A stretch of DNA of 64,000 nt from contig NZ_CP135076.1 of NCBI RefSeq assembly GCF_032229225.1, positions 3,081,001 through 3,145,000 on the forward strand, given 5' to 3'. Under the pieces are notes generated by a model that was not told where the DNA came from, searched no databases, and saw only the letters and a list, made by a program, of their open reading frames with translations. This document shows positions 27,219 through 36,900 of this stretch, in pieces (within the stretch, counting starts at the first letter, position 1; each line of letters begins with the position of its first letter). Source of the DNA: Stakelama saccharophila (GTDB lineage Bacteria > Pseudomonadota > Alphaproteobacteria > Sphingomonadales > Sphingomonadaceae). The position numbers were made by a program, and so were the translations under genes.

Positions 27219-27545
27219 ATGCGCAAACCCCGCGACTATGATTCGGAACTGAAGGCGCTCGGCGACAAAGCCCGGAAGCTTCGCGAGCGCAAGGTCATGC
27301 AGCTGGGCGAGCTCGTGCAGGCGACCGATGCGGACGCGCTCCCGGTCGAGGAGCTGGCCGGGGCGCTCATCGCCGCGATCGAAGAAAAGAACGCCACCAC
27401 GAAGGGAGCCTGGCGCCAGCGCGGCGAGGCGTTCTTTCGCGGCGCAAAGGGCAAAGCTGCTGGCCGGGTTTCGCACGATCGCGGTGGCGATACATCGAAC
27501 AACGGCGGCGCGGAACCGGCTGCTGCTTCGTCGGGCGCGGCATGA
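27219..27545 (+). CDS. traC: Conjugal transfer protein TraC
   Basis: A 108-aa protein, charged N-terminal half (ELKALGDKARKLRERKVMQLGEL), then ELAGALIAAIEEKN and a glycine/alanine-rich tail. This is the pattern of small TraC proteins encoded opposite TraA in Ti-type systems; its exact biochemical role is unclear, and it is thought to assist oriT processing. ATG 27219 follows AAGAGGACGACTGTC. It is followed at once by the traD frame. Confidence 0.72.
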   Translation: MRKPRDYDSELKALGDKARKLRERKVMQLGELVQATDADALPVEELAGALIAAIEEKNATTKGAWRQRGEAFFRGAKGKAAGRVSHDRGGDTSNNGGAEPAAASSGAA

Positions 27546-27561
27546 CAATCGCGACTGGCAG

Positions 27562-27770
27562 GTGAAGCGACGCGAGCGTACGCGCCGGCTGATCGAACTG
27601 GGTGGGTTGGTCGCAAAGTCGGGACTGATCGATCTGTGCGATGACGACCGCGCCATTATCCTTGGTGTGCTGGTCGATGCAGCCCCAAGTTGCGCGGCGA
27701 AGAGCGCGAGCAGCTGCTGACGCTCTGGCGGCGGCGAGGGAAGCGAGCATTCGATGAGAAGGCGCGATAA
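27562..27770 (+). pseudogene. traD: Conjugal transfer protein TraD, frameshifted
   Basis: From a GTG at 27562 the frame reads VKRRERTRRLIELGGLVAKS and GLIDLCDDDRAIILGVLVDAA, the TraD pattern. It then leaves the family pattern at a C4 run (27683-27686) and stops at 27720. The next frame gives PKLRGEEREQLLTLWRRRG and ends KRAFDEKAR at 27770, the expected C-terminus. Adding one C restores a 69-aa protein. The coupling protein TraG, which normally follows, is absent. Confidence 0.65.
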
Positions 27771-28041
27771 ATCTCGCAGCACAATCTTTATTTGCCAAAC
27801 CCAGTTTCAGAGCATTTCCAGTCACGTGTCATAAAGCGGGGCGTGGCTTGCCCATCAGGAGTCATCCGACTGATTCCGGATCCAACACCGCACTTATCAT
27901 GCCGCGGTTCTTGTTCGACTGCATCGGCTCGCGCTTGTCACGCCAGCGTAAACCTTTCGTCATATCTGCGTAAACACACTCCAGCACAGGCGCCCCGTGC
28001 CGCTGCTCCGTCAGCGGCGGCAATCAAACCGGGGAGTATCC
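27771..28041. other. Intergenic region upstream of TonB receptor
   Basis: About 270 bp without a supported gene. It must hold the promoter of the downstream TonB receptor. It is also the right edge of the conjugation module; no obvious attachment site is seen. Confidence 0.4.
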
Positions 28042-30690
28042 ATGCAAGCGACGCGATCGTGCGCCCGTGCGCCAATCACGATAGTATCTTTCATGTTGAC
28101 TTCGGCATTGATGGCCGCGCCGGCCGCAGCGCAGCGTGTTGGCACTCCGGCCGGCCAAGCCGACGAGTCCGCCGATGACAACAGCGGCGACATCGTCGTC
28201 ATCGGCACCAAACGCAACCGCGCGAGCGCCATCGACCAGAAGCGCGATTCGCTTCGTGTGATCGATGCGCTCGGCGCCGACGAACTCGGTCAGTTGCCGG
28301 AGAAGAATGTCGGCGAGTCGCTCAACCGCCTGCCGGGCGTGACCATGCTGGTCGAAAAAGGCGAAGGACGTTTCGTCCAGATTCGCGGCGTCGCGGCCAA
28401 TCTCAACGCGGTTACGATCAACGGTGTCTATATCGGCTCGCCACAAACCGATGGCGGCGGGCGGCAGGTTCCGCTCGACCTGATCGCCGGCAGCGTGCTG
28501 GGCTCAGTCCAGGTGGTGAAAACGCCGACGCCGGACATGGATGCGCAGGGCATCGGCGGTACCGTTAATATCGTTACCAAGATGCCTTTCGACCGCTCGG
28601 ACAAATTCTACGGCTATGGCAGCACGAATTACGGCATTGAGACGATCGAGCCCAAGGACAAGGGCTATGGCGGCCACGACCCCTATAGTGTCGACGGTAC
28701 CATTTCCGGCAAGCTGTTCGGCGACAAGCTGGGCTGGCTGGTCGGCGGCGCCTGGTCCGACCGCGAATATATCGCCCAAGGCATCTATCAGGACGATTTC
28801 CACGACGCCGACGGCCTCGGCCTGCCCGAGGAGGTGAAGAACAATTATTATACCATCGGTCGGCAGCGGCTGAACCTGAACGGTGCGCTGCAATTCCGGC
28901 CGGACAATGTGAGCGAGTATTTCGTGCGCGGTTTTTATGCCGAATGGGACGAATATCAGCACCGCAACCGCTTTCAGGAAGCACTGACCGAGGATGTGAC
29001 CGACACCGGAGACAGCGGCGGCACCTATGGCATGAACGCGACGCGCGCCAATCTCCGGCTGGAAGACACGGAGAAATCCGTGCTCAGTATCGCCGCGGGC
29101 GGCAATTCCGATTTCGGCACGTTGAAGCTCGATTATCTGCTGCAGTACAACCGCAACCGGCTGAACAATCCCTACAGCTATTGGGAATTCGAGTCGGATG
29201 ATATGTTCGGCCCCGGCCGGTTCACCCGCGACGATGACGGAATCGTCACGCTGATGCCGGACGAAGGTACGGCCGACCGCACCGACCCGCGATATCAGGT
29301 TTTCGACCGGCTCCGCTATCAGCAGTCCAGGTTGAAGGAGAATGCGTGGGTCACGGCGGTCAATCTGCGTTGGAACGCCAGCGATGATTTCTATTTGAAG
29401 GTCGGCGCCAAGGGCACGCAGACGATCCGCCACAACGACTATAACCGCCAGCGCTACGACCCCGGCTCCCAGATGATGACGCTGGCGACCGACCCGGCGC
29501 TCAACAGCGGCGGCTTCGTCAACGACGTCGAGGCGAGCGATGTCCCGAACCTGTGGATGAACATCGACGCGCTGAACGCATTCTTCGATGACCCCGCCAA
29601 CGCCGCCTATTTCGAGCGCAACGACGACGATACGTTCGTCCAGCGCTATGCCAATGATTACGACCTGACGGAAAATATCGCCGCAGGCTACATCATGGGC
29701 GTCAAGACGATCGGCATCGCGCAGATCATCGGCGGCGTGCGCTATGAATATACCGATGTGAACAGCGCCGGCTATCTGCAGAGCGACGGCGAGGCCTATC
29801 GCATCCATGCCGGCGGCGATTACGCAGAGTGGTTACCCTCGCTGATCGTCAACGTGCATCCGACCGATCGAACGATCCTGCGCGGTGCGGTATCGCGCGC
29901 GCTGGGCCGGCCAGGCTACGACACCATCGCGCCGATCTCCAGCTATTCGGTCGAGACGAACGAGGCGAGCCTGTCTATCGGCAATCCCGATCTGAAGCCG
30001 CGTACGTCGTGGAATTTCGACGCCAGCGCCGAATGGTATCCCAACGACCTGAGCGCGGTGACGGTCGGCGTCTTCTACAAGGATATCGGGAACCAGATCA
30101 CCGGCGTGTCCGACCGTTTTACCTCGCCGGCTGATATCCAGGATGCGTTGGATGCCAACGGCCTGGGCGGCGCGGTGAATCCGGAGGGGCTGACCGAGCT
30201 GATCGTGTCCACATCGGTCAATGCCGGCAGCGCCGAGCTCTACGGCATCGAGATGAACGGGCAGACCCAGTTCTCCTTTCTGCCGGCGCCGCTCGACGGG
30301 CTGGGCGTATCGCTATCCGCGACCTTCCTCGATGGAAGCACGACCATCGACGGCGAGAAGGCGCCCATAGAGGGGCAAGCGAGCGAGACCTACGCCGCCA
30401 CGCTCTTCTATCAGAAGGGACCGATCGATGCTTCGCTCAACTATACCTATAACGGCGATTACCTGACCGACCGGGCGAGCGACCCCGACAACCGGCTTAA
30501 TCAGGGCGAGTTCGGACGGCTGGACGCCAAGCTCACCTATGTCGTCTCGCCGATGCTCAAGCTGTTCGTGCAGGGCGTCAATCTGACCAACGAGCCAACC
30601 ACCGAATTCCAGGGCGGCCACAAGGTCTGGCGCACCGAGGCGGAATATGTCGGCACCACCGTATCGGCGGGCATCAATGTCGGCTTCTGA
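28042..30690 (+). CDS. TonB-dependent outer membrane receptor
   Basis: An 882-aa receptor. A signal peptide ends near APAAAQ, followed by a TonB-box-like segment and a plug domain (LPEKNVGESLNRLPGVTML, FVQIRGVAANLNAVTING, GTVNIVTK). A 22-stranded-type barrel follows, ending in the typical aromatic YVGTTVSAGINVGF. The plug pattern (TonB-Xanthomonas/Caulobacter type) is common for carbohydrate or small-molecule import. The substrate is unknown. ATG 28042 follows GGGGAG; upstream in-frame codons would add a poor leader. The next gene overlaps its stop. Confidence 0.9.
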   Translation: MQATRSCARAPITIVSFMLTSALMAAPAAAQRVGTPAGQADESADDNSGDIVVIGTKRNRASAIDQKRDSLRVIDALGADELGQLPEKNVGESLNRLPGVTMLVEKGEGRFVQIRGVAANLNAVTINGVYIGSPQTDGGGRQVPLDLIAGSVLGSVQVVKTPTPDMDAQGIGGTVNIVTKMPFDRSDKFYGYGSTNYGIETIEPKDKGYGGHDPYSVDGTISGKLFGDKLGWLVGGAWSDREYIAQGIYQDDFHDADGLGLPEEVKNNYYTIGRQRLNLNGALQFRPDNVSEYFVRGFYAEWDEYQHRNRFQEALTEDVTDTGDSGGTYGMNATRANLRLEDTEKSVLSIAAGGNSDFGTLKLDYLLQYNRNRLNNPYSYWEFESDDMFGPGRFTRDDDGIVTLMPDEGTADRTDPRYQVFDRLRYQQSRLKENAWVTAVNLRWNASDDFYLKVGAKGTQTIRHNDYNRQRYDPGSQMMTLATDPALNSGGFVNDVEASDVPNLWMNIDALNAFFDDPANAAYFERNDDDTFVQRYANDYDLTENIAAGYIMGVKTIGIAQIIGGVRYEYTDVNSAGYLQSDGEAYRIHAGGDYAEWLPSLIVNVHPTDRTILRGAVSRALGRPGYDTIAPISSYSVETNEASLSIGNPDLKPRTSWNFDASAEWYPNDLSAVTVGVFYKDIGNQITGVSDRFTSPADIQDALDANGLGGAVNPEGLTELIVSTSVNAGSAELYGIEMNGQTQFSFLPAPLDGLGVSLSATFLDGSTTIDGEKAPIEGQASETYAATLFYQKGPIDASLNYTYNGDYLTDRASDPDNRLNQGEFGRLDAKLTYVVSPMLKLFVQGVNLTNEPTTEFQGGHKVWRTEAEYVGTTVSAGINVGF

Positions 30691-31543
30691 TCGGATGCGC
30701 AGCGCAATGCTCGCCGGCCTGATCCTCGCGCTGGCGCCGGTGGCGGCGCGGGCGCAGGCCGTGACGCAGCTCTCGGCAAAGACGGTCCATCGCTTCGAGG
30801 CGCCCGCGGCGGACCAGGGCGTGGCGGTCGATGGCGATTATTTCTATGCCATCGACAATCACACCATCGTCAAGCACGAACGCGGCACCGGCAAGGTGGT
30901 CGCGCGCTGGGAAGGTCCGGCGAATGAACGCATCCGCCACATCAACAGTTGTATCGTTGAGGACACGCGGCTCGTATGCGCCAATTCCAACTATCCCAAC
31001 GTGCCTATGGGATCCTCGATCGAAATCTTCGACACCGCGACCATGACGCATGTCGGGACAAAGTCGCTGGGCCTGACCGATGAGGGTTCGCTGGTCTGGG
31101 CCAATCCCTACAAGGGCGGCTGGCTCGCCGGCTTCGCGCAATATGACGATCATGGCGGCAATGGCATGAAGAATGCGCGCTATGCCAATGTCGCCACCTA
31201 TGACGCGGAGTGGCGGCGGACCGGCGGTTGGCTATTCCCGGGCGACGTACTCGACCGTCTGGCGCCCAAGGCGGCCTCGGGCGGGGTGATCGGGCCGGAC
31301 GGGCTGCTCTATGTCACCGGCCATGACCGGCCGGAAATGTACGTGCTGGCGCGCCCGTGCATGGGTCCGGTGCTGATTCATGTCGCCACCATCGCGGTCG
31401 AAGCCGAGGGCCAGGCCTTCGCCTTCGTAGCCGGGCATGACCGGCGTGTGGCCGCGATCGGTCGAGATTCCGGAACAGTCATCATGGAGGACCTGCCTGA
31501 GGTGACTGTATCAGATCCATGTGCGCTGCGGTTTTCTGGCTGA
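30677..31543 (+). CDS. Exported beta-propeller-like protein, unknown function
   Basis: A 288-aa protein with a signal peptide (MLAGLILALAPVAARAQA). The mature part has repeated beta-strand segments such as AVDGDYFYAIDNHTIVKHERGTGKVVARWEG and GSSIEIFDTATMTHVGTKSLG, resembling a WD/YVTN-type propeller. No catalytic motif is recognised. It overlaps the receptor stop by 14 bp and probably shares its transcript, so a periplasmic partner that handles the imported ligand is plausible. The start could instead be 30695 (MRSAML). Confidence 0.6.
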   Translation: MSASDRMRSAMLAGLILALAPVAARAQAVTQLSAKTVHRFEAPAADQGVAVDGDYFYAIDNHTIVKHERGTGKVVARWEGPANERIRHINSCIVEDTRLVCANSNYPNVPMGSSIEIFDTATMTHVGTKSLGLTDEGSLVWANPYKGGWLAGFAQYDDHGGNGMKNARYANVATYDAEWRRTGGWLFPGDVLDRLAPKAASGGVIGPDGLLYVTGHDRPEMYVLARPCMGPVLIHVATIAVEAEGQAFAFVAGHDRRVAAIGRDSGTVIMEDLPEVTVSDPCALRFSG

Positions 31544-31607
31544 ACCGGCAAAGCCGACGAACGAATGCAATAATCGGATCGGACTTGCCATTGTTCTTTC
31601 CAAGGGA

Positions 31608-31636
31608 CGCCCCGCAGCTCGATCAGCTGCGGGGCG
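31608..31636. terminator. Perfect 12-bp hairpin, probable bidirectional terminator
   Basis: CGCCCCGCAGCT-CGATC-AGCTGCGGGGCG lies between the ends of two convergent genes (the propeller and DUF736). There is no T-run after it, so it may act as a stabilising or factor-assisted end. Confidence 0.6.
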
Positions 31637-31646
31637 CCACACGAAT

Positions 31647-31967
31647 TCAATCCGCCGGGTTCCAGATGATCGCGAACCGATCATCATCTTTGCCGATAAC
31701 GCGACCGAGATTGGCGTAGAGCCGGCGCGGCCCGAACTCGGGCGCGGCCAGGCTCAGCGACAAATAGTTGCGACCGCTGGTTTCGGAATGGCGCATCCAG
31801 CCAGCACCGATCTCGACATCGCCGGAATAGACCCGGTGATCGGGCTGGGCGTCGTTCCGTTTTGCGGCATTGGCGACGATATTGATCTCGGCGCGGATGC
31901 TGAGGGTTTTCAGCTGGCCCTTGAACGATCCGTTGTCGCTCCGGGTGACATATCCGATGGCAGGCAT
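31647..31967 (-). CDS. DUF736 family protein
   Basis: A 106-aa protein: MPAIGYVTRSDNGSFKGQLK, then DHRVYSGDVEIGAGWMRHS, NYLSLSLAAPEFGPRRLYANL and FAIIWNP. This is the DUF736 pattern, a beta-rich family of unknown function, common on alphaproteobacterial plasmids and integrative elements near transfer genes. ATG 31967 follows AGGAG by seven bases. It is isolated from other transfer genes here, so it may mark another remnant of mobile DNA. Confidence 0.85.
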   Translation of the reverse strand: MPAIGYVTRSDNGSFKGQLKTLSIRAEINIVANAAKRNDAQPDHRVYSGDVEIGAGWMRHSETSGRNYLSLSLAAPEFGPRRLYANLGRVIGKDDDRFAIIWNPAD

Positions 31968-32334
31968 GTGACGTCTCCTTGGTTCTCGACCGGGACCGTT
32001 CCCGTATCGACACCTGCCGATCCGAAGACCGGGCATCAGGAGACCGGCGCACCATGTCTGGCCGCAGCGAAGCGAAGGACCGGTGGAGCGCCAATATTGT
32101 TGGACCGCGAGGAGCCGCGAACGCGGCGGGGAAGAATATTGGTGTGCCCCGGTTGCGCCGGTCTTCGACCGGTCATAGGTCAAGGCACAGAGACGGGATG
32201 GTTTCTGTCGCAGGCGACAAGACGAAACCGCTGCCCGCATATCGTCGAACACTGAACCGTTATCACGATCAACTGGCAGGATGCGAGCTGATGCCCCGCA
32301 TCCATATTCGAACCGAAATAATCGGAGTGTAGAA
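31968..32334. other. Intergenic region between DUF736 and mucR
   Basis: About 370 bp without a supported gene. It holds the divergent promoters of DUF736 and the MucR gene. Frames open on either strand here show no family pattern. Confidence 0.4.
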
Positions 32335-32781
32335 TTGACCGAAGAAATCGAACAGACCGGCCCCGACCTTGTCGAGCTCGCAACCGAACTGACCGTCGCC
32401 TGGCTCAGCAACCCGAACAACCGGGTGATGGCCGAGGAGGCGCCCGAATTTCTGAAGAAGATGCATGCGACGGTGAGCGAACTCTCCGGCGCAGCGGCTA
32501 CACCGGGCGATACCGACCAGGAAGCGGCGCCCGAGCCGGCGGTATCGGTGCGCAAATCGCTTGCATCCAAGGACCACATCATCTCGCTGATCGACGGCAA
32601 GCCGTACAAGACGTTGCGCCGGCACTTGTCGACGCACGGGCTGACGCCGGAGGAGTATCGCGAGCGCTATAACCTGAAGCCCGATTACCCGATGGTCGCG
32701 CCGAGCTATTCCGAGCAGCGCCGGTCGATGGCAAAGCAGATCGGCCTCGGCAAGAAAGGCCGCGCAGCGAAAAAGAAATGA
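32335..32781 (+). CDS. MucR/Ros-family transcription regulator lacking the zinc cysteines
   Basis: A 148-aa regulator. TELTVAWLSNPNNRV is the family N-terminal motif, and the DNA-binding part reads KTLRRHLSTHGLTPEEYRERYNLKPDYPMVAPSYSEQR in family style. In canonical Ros the finger starts with CxxCG-K; here the same place reads SLIDGK, so both cysteines are gone, as in some non-zinc MucR homologues. The TTG start follows GGAG by seven bases. Ros/MucR proteins often control polysaccharide and cell-surface genes; targets here are unknown. Confidence 0.8.
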   Translation: MTEEIEQTGPDLVELATELTVAWLSNPNNRVMAEEAPEFLKKMHATVSELSGAAATPGDTDQEAAPEPAVSVRKSLASKDHIISLIDGKPYKTLRRHLSTHGLTPEEYRERYNLKPDYPMVAPSYSEQRRSMAKQIGLGKKGRAAKKK

Positions 32782-33048
32782 CGAGCGAGCATTTGTGCGG
32801 GGAGATGGAACGGGCGCAAGCCGCCGCTATTCGCCCGCTGTCTGAACTGGGACTTCATAGCCTTACCGATACGCTGAAGACGCCCAAAAACCCTGCTCTT
32901 TCTACATTCGGGTTCGTGCTGTGGAACACCATTGGCTCTCGACCGCGATTGCAGCCGCTGGAAGGCGGCTTCGCAAAAAGTGGATGAGCTGCTGTAATTC
33001 GCTCGCGCCGGCAGTGGAACGATCGGTAGCGGTCGATTATCCGGGCAT

Positions 33049-33969
33049 TTATTTTGCCAGCGATTCGCAGCTTTCGTCATGGATATTAGCCCAAGCGACG
33101 CGTTGCAGGCGCGTGGCTTGCCGGGGGGAAAGGCCGAGTTCGCTTGCAGCGCGCTCGGACTGGCCGAACGCGCGCGGATCCTTGCCCGTGATGCCGATGA
33201 AGACCGTCAGTGCTTCTAGATAGTAGCCCGCGACACCGGCATGGTAATGGTCATAGGTCCAAAGGTCGAGCTGGCCGAAGGTGATGCCGTCATAGGGATC
33301 GGGATCGGCGAAGCCGGCCTTGATCGCGCAATTGAAGGCCTGCCCCACCGGGTTCACGTGGTCGATCGCGCTGCTATTTTCAGCCGCACGGTCATAGGAA
33401 CGCCGAAGGTCGCGCGCCATCTGATAGACGGATTTGCCGTACCAGTGGCCATCCGGCTTGTAGGTCTGGTCGGGCCGCGTCCAGGTGGCGGTCAGACTGA
33501 CGTCTACATGCTTGTTTTCGTCCGCGAACATCTGCGCGAACTTCGCCGAATATTCGAGGAGCTTCGCCGGGTTGCCAGGATCGTCGCGGTCCAGGACGCT
33601 ATATTCCTGCATCACCACATGGTCCCAGGCGTGATCGACGACATTGCGCTTGTGCTGCCAGTGCCATTCGAGAGTCTTGCCGGGCGAGGTCTCGGCGCTG
33701 ACGCGGTAGTCGAGCCCCGCTTCCTCGGTGAACAGCTTGAACAGGGCGGGCACGCCGCCGATGCCGTCGCCGTTCAGGTCGGCAATGGTCTCGGCCCGGT
33801 AGCGCAATGCCGCCGAATGCGCGCCGAAGGTGAAGCTGTTGCCGATGAACAGCACGGTCTGCGGCTGCGTCGCCCCGTCGCCGCCGGCCCGCTGCGCAAA
33901 GGCGGGGGTGGTGGCGAGCATCGCCGCCGCAAACACGGCGATGCCCTTTCCGATCGTCTTGGTCGTCAT
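33049..33969 (-). CDS. Exported SGNH-fold hydrolase (DUF4886-like)
   Basis: A 306-aa protein with a signal peptide (AAAMLATTPAFAQ). The catalytic Ser lies in VLFIGNSFTFG (block I), and the C-terminal Asp/His pair in TYDHYHAGVAGYYLEAL. It is likely a periplasmic esterase removing acyl groups from a carbohydrate or similar ligand. ATG 33969 follows AGGA and is 11 bp after the TonB receptor stop, so it is the last gene of the dctA-hydrolase-porin-receptor operon. Confidence 0.75.
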   Translation of the reverse strand: MTTKTIGKGIAVFAAAMLATTPAFAQRAGGDGATQPQTVLFIGNSFTFGAHSAALRYRAETIADLNGDGIGGVPALFKLFTEEAGLDYRVSAETSPGKTLEWHWQHKRNVVDHAWDHVVMQEYSVLDRDDPGNPAKLLEYSAKFAQMFADENKHVDVSLTATWTRPDQTYKPDGHWYGKSVYQMARDLRRSYDRAAENSSAIDHVNPVGQAFNCAIKAGFADPDPYDGITFGQLDLWTYDHYHAGVAGYYLEALTVFIGITGKDPRAFGQSERAASELGLSPRQATRLQRVAWANIHDESCESLAK

Positions 33970-33980
33970 GCGGTCCTTTC

Positions 33981-36900
33981 TCAAAGCGAAACCCCTGCCG
34001 AGGCGTAGAGATAGCGGCCATAGGGCTGATAGAGCGAGCCGTAATAGCCTCCCTGTGAGATCAGCGGTTGCTCGTCGGTGATGTTGCGCGCACCGAGACG
34101 GAACCGCATGCCGCTGAGCGGGCCGCGATCATCGTCCACCGTGAACTGAAGATAGAGGTTCGCGGTGAACTGCGAGCCCACGCGGTACGGCACGCCGTCG
34201 TCCGAAAGGAAGCTGTGGTCGTAGATCACGCCGGTATATTTGCCGAGCGCGCCGATCTCGAATTGGTCGAGGCTCCAGGTCAGCGAGCTTGTCACCTTCC
34301 ATTTCGGCCGGCCGCCGCGCGCCAGCAGGTTCTCGGCATTGGACAGCGGCACCGCGGCGTTGATCTCGCCCGCGTCGCGCGCGTCGAAAAGCTCGGCCAC
34401 CTGATCGCCGGTATCGCGCGAGAATTTCATCAGGTGCGCGGCGTTCACTTTCAGGTCGAAATCGCCGACGCTGGTACCGTGCAGCGCATAGAGAAAGGCG
34501 AGGTCGAGCCCGCGCACCGTCTGCGGCAACAGGTTCACGAACTCGTCGTTGACGCTCGTGACCTCGCCCACCGGATCGATGCCGGTGCCGGCGAAGAAGG
34601 CGACGTCGTCCGCGGTCGGATTATCGCGCACCACGTTGGAATTGCTCGTGCCCCGCACCCGATCGAGATAATCGAGCACCAGCGAGTTCCGCCCGCCGAA
34701 CTGGCCGACGATGCCGCGCTGTTTGATCTCCCAGTAATCGGCCGTGAATGTCACCCGGCCGAAGCGTTCGGGGATGAAATGCGGCTGCAGCACGATCCCG
34801 ACCGAGCGGTCTTCGCTCTTTTCCGGCTGAAGGTCAGGATTGCCCGCGACCCGGACGGAAAAGCCGACCGGCTCTGAACAGTCGTTGAAATTGTCGATCC
34901 GGCCCGCGCGCAGATCGGCCTCGCAGCGGATATAGTCGTTATTGGTGTCGAGCCGGGCATATTCGGCGGCGTGCAGCTGTTCCAGATTGGGCGCGCGGAA
35001 GCCCTTCGACCAGGATGCACGCAGCCTGACGCCGCTGATCACGTCCCACGACCCTGCGATCTTCGGCCGGAATATCCCGCCGAAATCGCTGTAATGTTCG
35101 TACCGGCCGGCAAGCTGCAACTCGATGCTGCGCACCAGCGGCACGTGCATGTCCTTGGAAATGACGGGAACGGCCAGCTCGCCATAGGCGGAAAAGACAT
35201 TGCGCGATCCGAACGTGTCGGGCGTCGGGCTGACGGCGATGACATTGCTTTCGTTCGTCGTGCCGGTCACGGAGTCGGTGAAGCTGTTCGTGCCGTCGAG
35301 ATTGGGGTCCCGGTCGTCCGCCTGAGTCTCGTGCCGGAAGCCCAGGCCGAGCGCGATGCCGACCGGGCCGCCCGGAAGCTGGAACAGGTCGGGCCGTGAC
35401 AGCTTTGCCTGGGCCTGGGTCAGCGTCGTGCGGTCCTCGCGGCGCATGCGGAACAGGATCGGGTCGATCGCGGCCTGCGAACTGGGCGTGCAGTCGCCGA
35501 TATTCGGGTCGCCGTCGCACCCGCCGCCGTTGAACGGATCATAGGCGTCCGGCGTCGCCAGCGCGAGCTGCTGTTGCAGCGCGGTGCTGTTCACATTGTC
35601 GGAGACGTCCTCGGCCTTCGCTTCCGAATAGGTGAGCGCGGTTTCCCAGTCGAACCCGGCCACGTCACCGCGCAAGCCGCCAACAAAGCGTGCCTGGTGG
35701 TTGGTGACGTCGACATATTGCGGCCCGGTGTCGATGAAGCGGTAGCGGGTTAGCGTCACCGGCAGGCCTTCACCCGGCACATTGTCCAGGCCCGGCAGCC
35801 GGTTCGGATTGAGCGACCCGTCGGGCAGCGTTGTCGCCCCGAACGGGTTCCAGTAATTGGACGCCGGCACGGTGATCTCGTTGAGCGCGATCACCGGCGG
35901 TTGCTTGGCGTGCGAGACGGCACGGTAATAGCCCGCCTCGGCAAAGGCGGTGATATGGTCGGTCAGGTCGTAATGACCATTCAGATAGAGGTTGATGCGA
36001 TCGACCGACGGCTTGACCGTGGTGTCATAGGCGTCGTCGTAGCGGAGCTCGCGGTGTCGGCCATAGGACAGCGAGCCGGAAGCGAGGCACACGCCGCTCG
36101 GCAACGGCGTCGTGCAGCCGTCCGTCGTGTCCGGCTGGATGTGAAAAGACCCCGCACCCGACGTGATCGTCTCGCCGTTCTGAATGACACCTCTATTCCC
36201 GACGACCGAGAAATTGGCGAACGGCGTATAGCTCGATCGGTTGTCCGGCGAAGTGCTGTCGGCATAGGCCGGGTCGTCCGCGAAATAAGGCCGCAGGTCG
36301 CCCGTCTCGGTATAGGGCTGGTCGGACGCCAGCTCCGCCGTGCGATGGGTATATTCGCCCATCACCGTGACATTGCCGCGCCCGCCGCCGAAATTGGTGC
36401 CGGCGAGCATGTTGGTGTTGAACTCGTGGAGATGTGTGCCCTCGGCCAGACCGTAGCGCGCGTTCAGGCGCAGGCCCTCGAAATCGTCCTTCAGCACGAC
36501 GTTGACCACGCCCGCCACCGCGTCGGCGCCATAGATGGCGGCGGCCCCGTCGCGCAGGACCTCCAGCCGCTGAATGCCCGCGACCGGCAGCGCATTGGCG
36601 TTGTAGGTGAGAACCGGGACATTGGCGATGCCGGCCTGGCTGACCGGATGCTGGACCATGCGCCGGCCGTTGATCAGCACCAGCGTGTTGCCAGCGCCCA
36701 GGTTGCGAAGGTCGATCGAGTTGATGTCGCCGCGCGCGGTGTTGCTCGTCTGCGGCCCGTTGGACGAATTGAAATCGACATCGCCCATCTGGGGGATCGT
36801 GCGCAGCAACTCGTCGCCGGACACCGCGCCGGTCGCGTCGATATCCTTGGCATCGATAATGCTCACCGGCAACGCCTCGGTCACCTTGCTGCCGCGAATC

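Noticed and set aside
31968..32609. Minus-strand frame antisense to mucR as part of DUF736
   Set aside because: The DUF736 start at 31967 has its own AGGAG; upstream translation does not match the family and opposes MucR.
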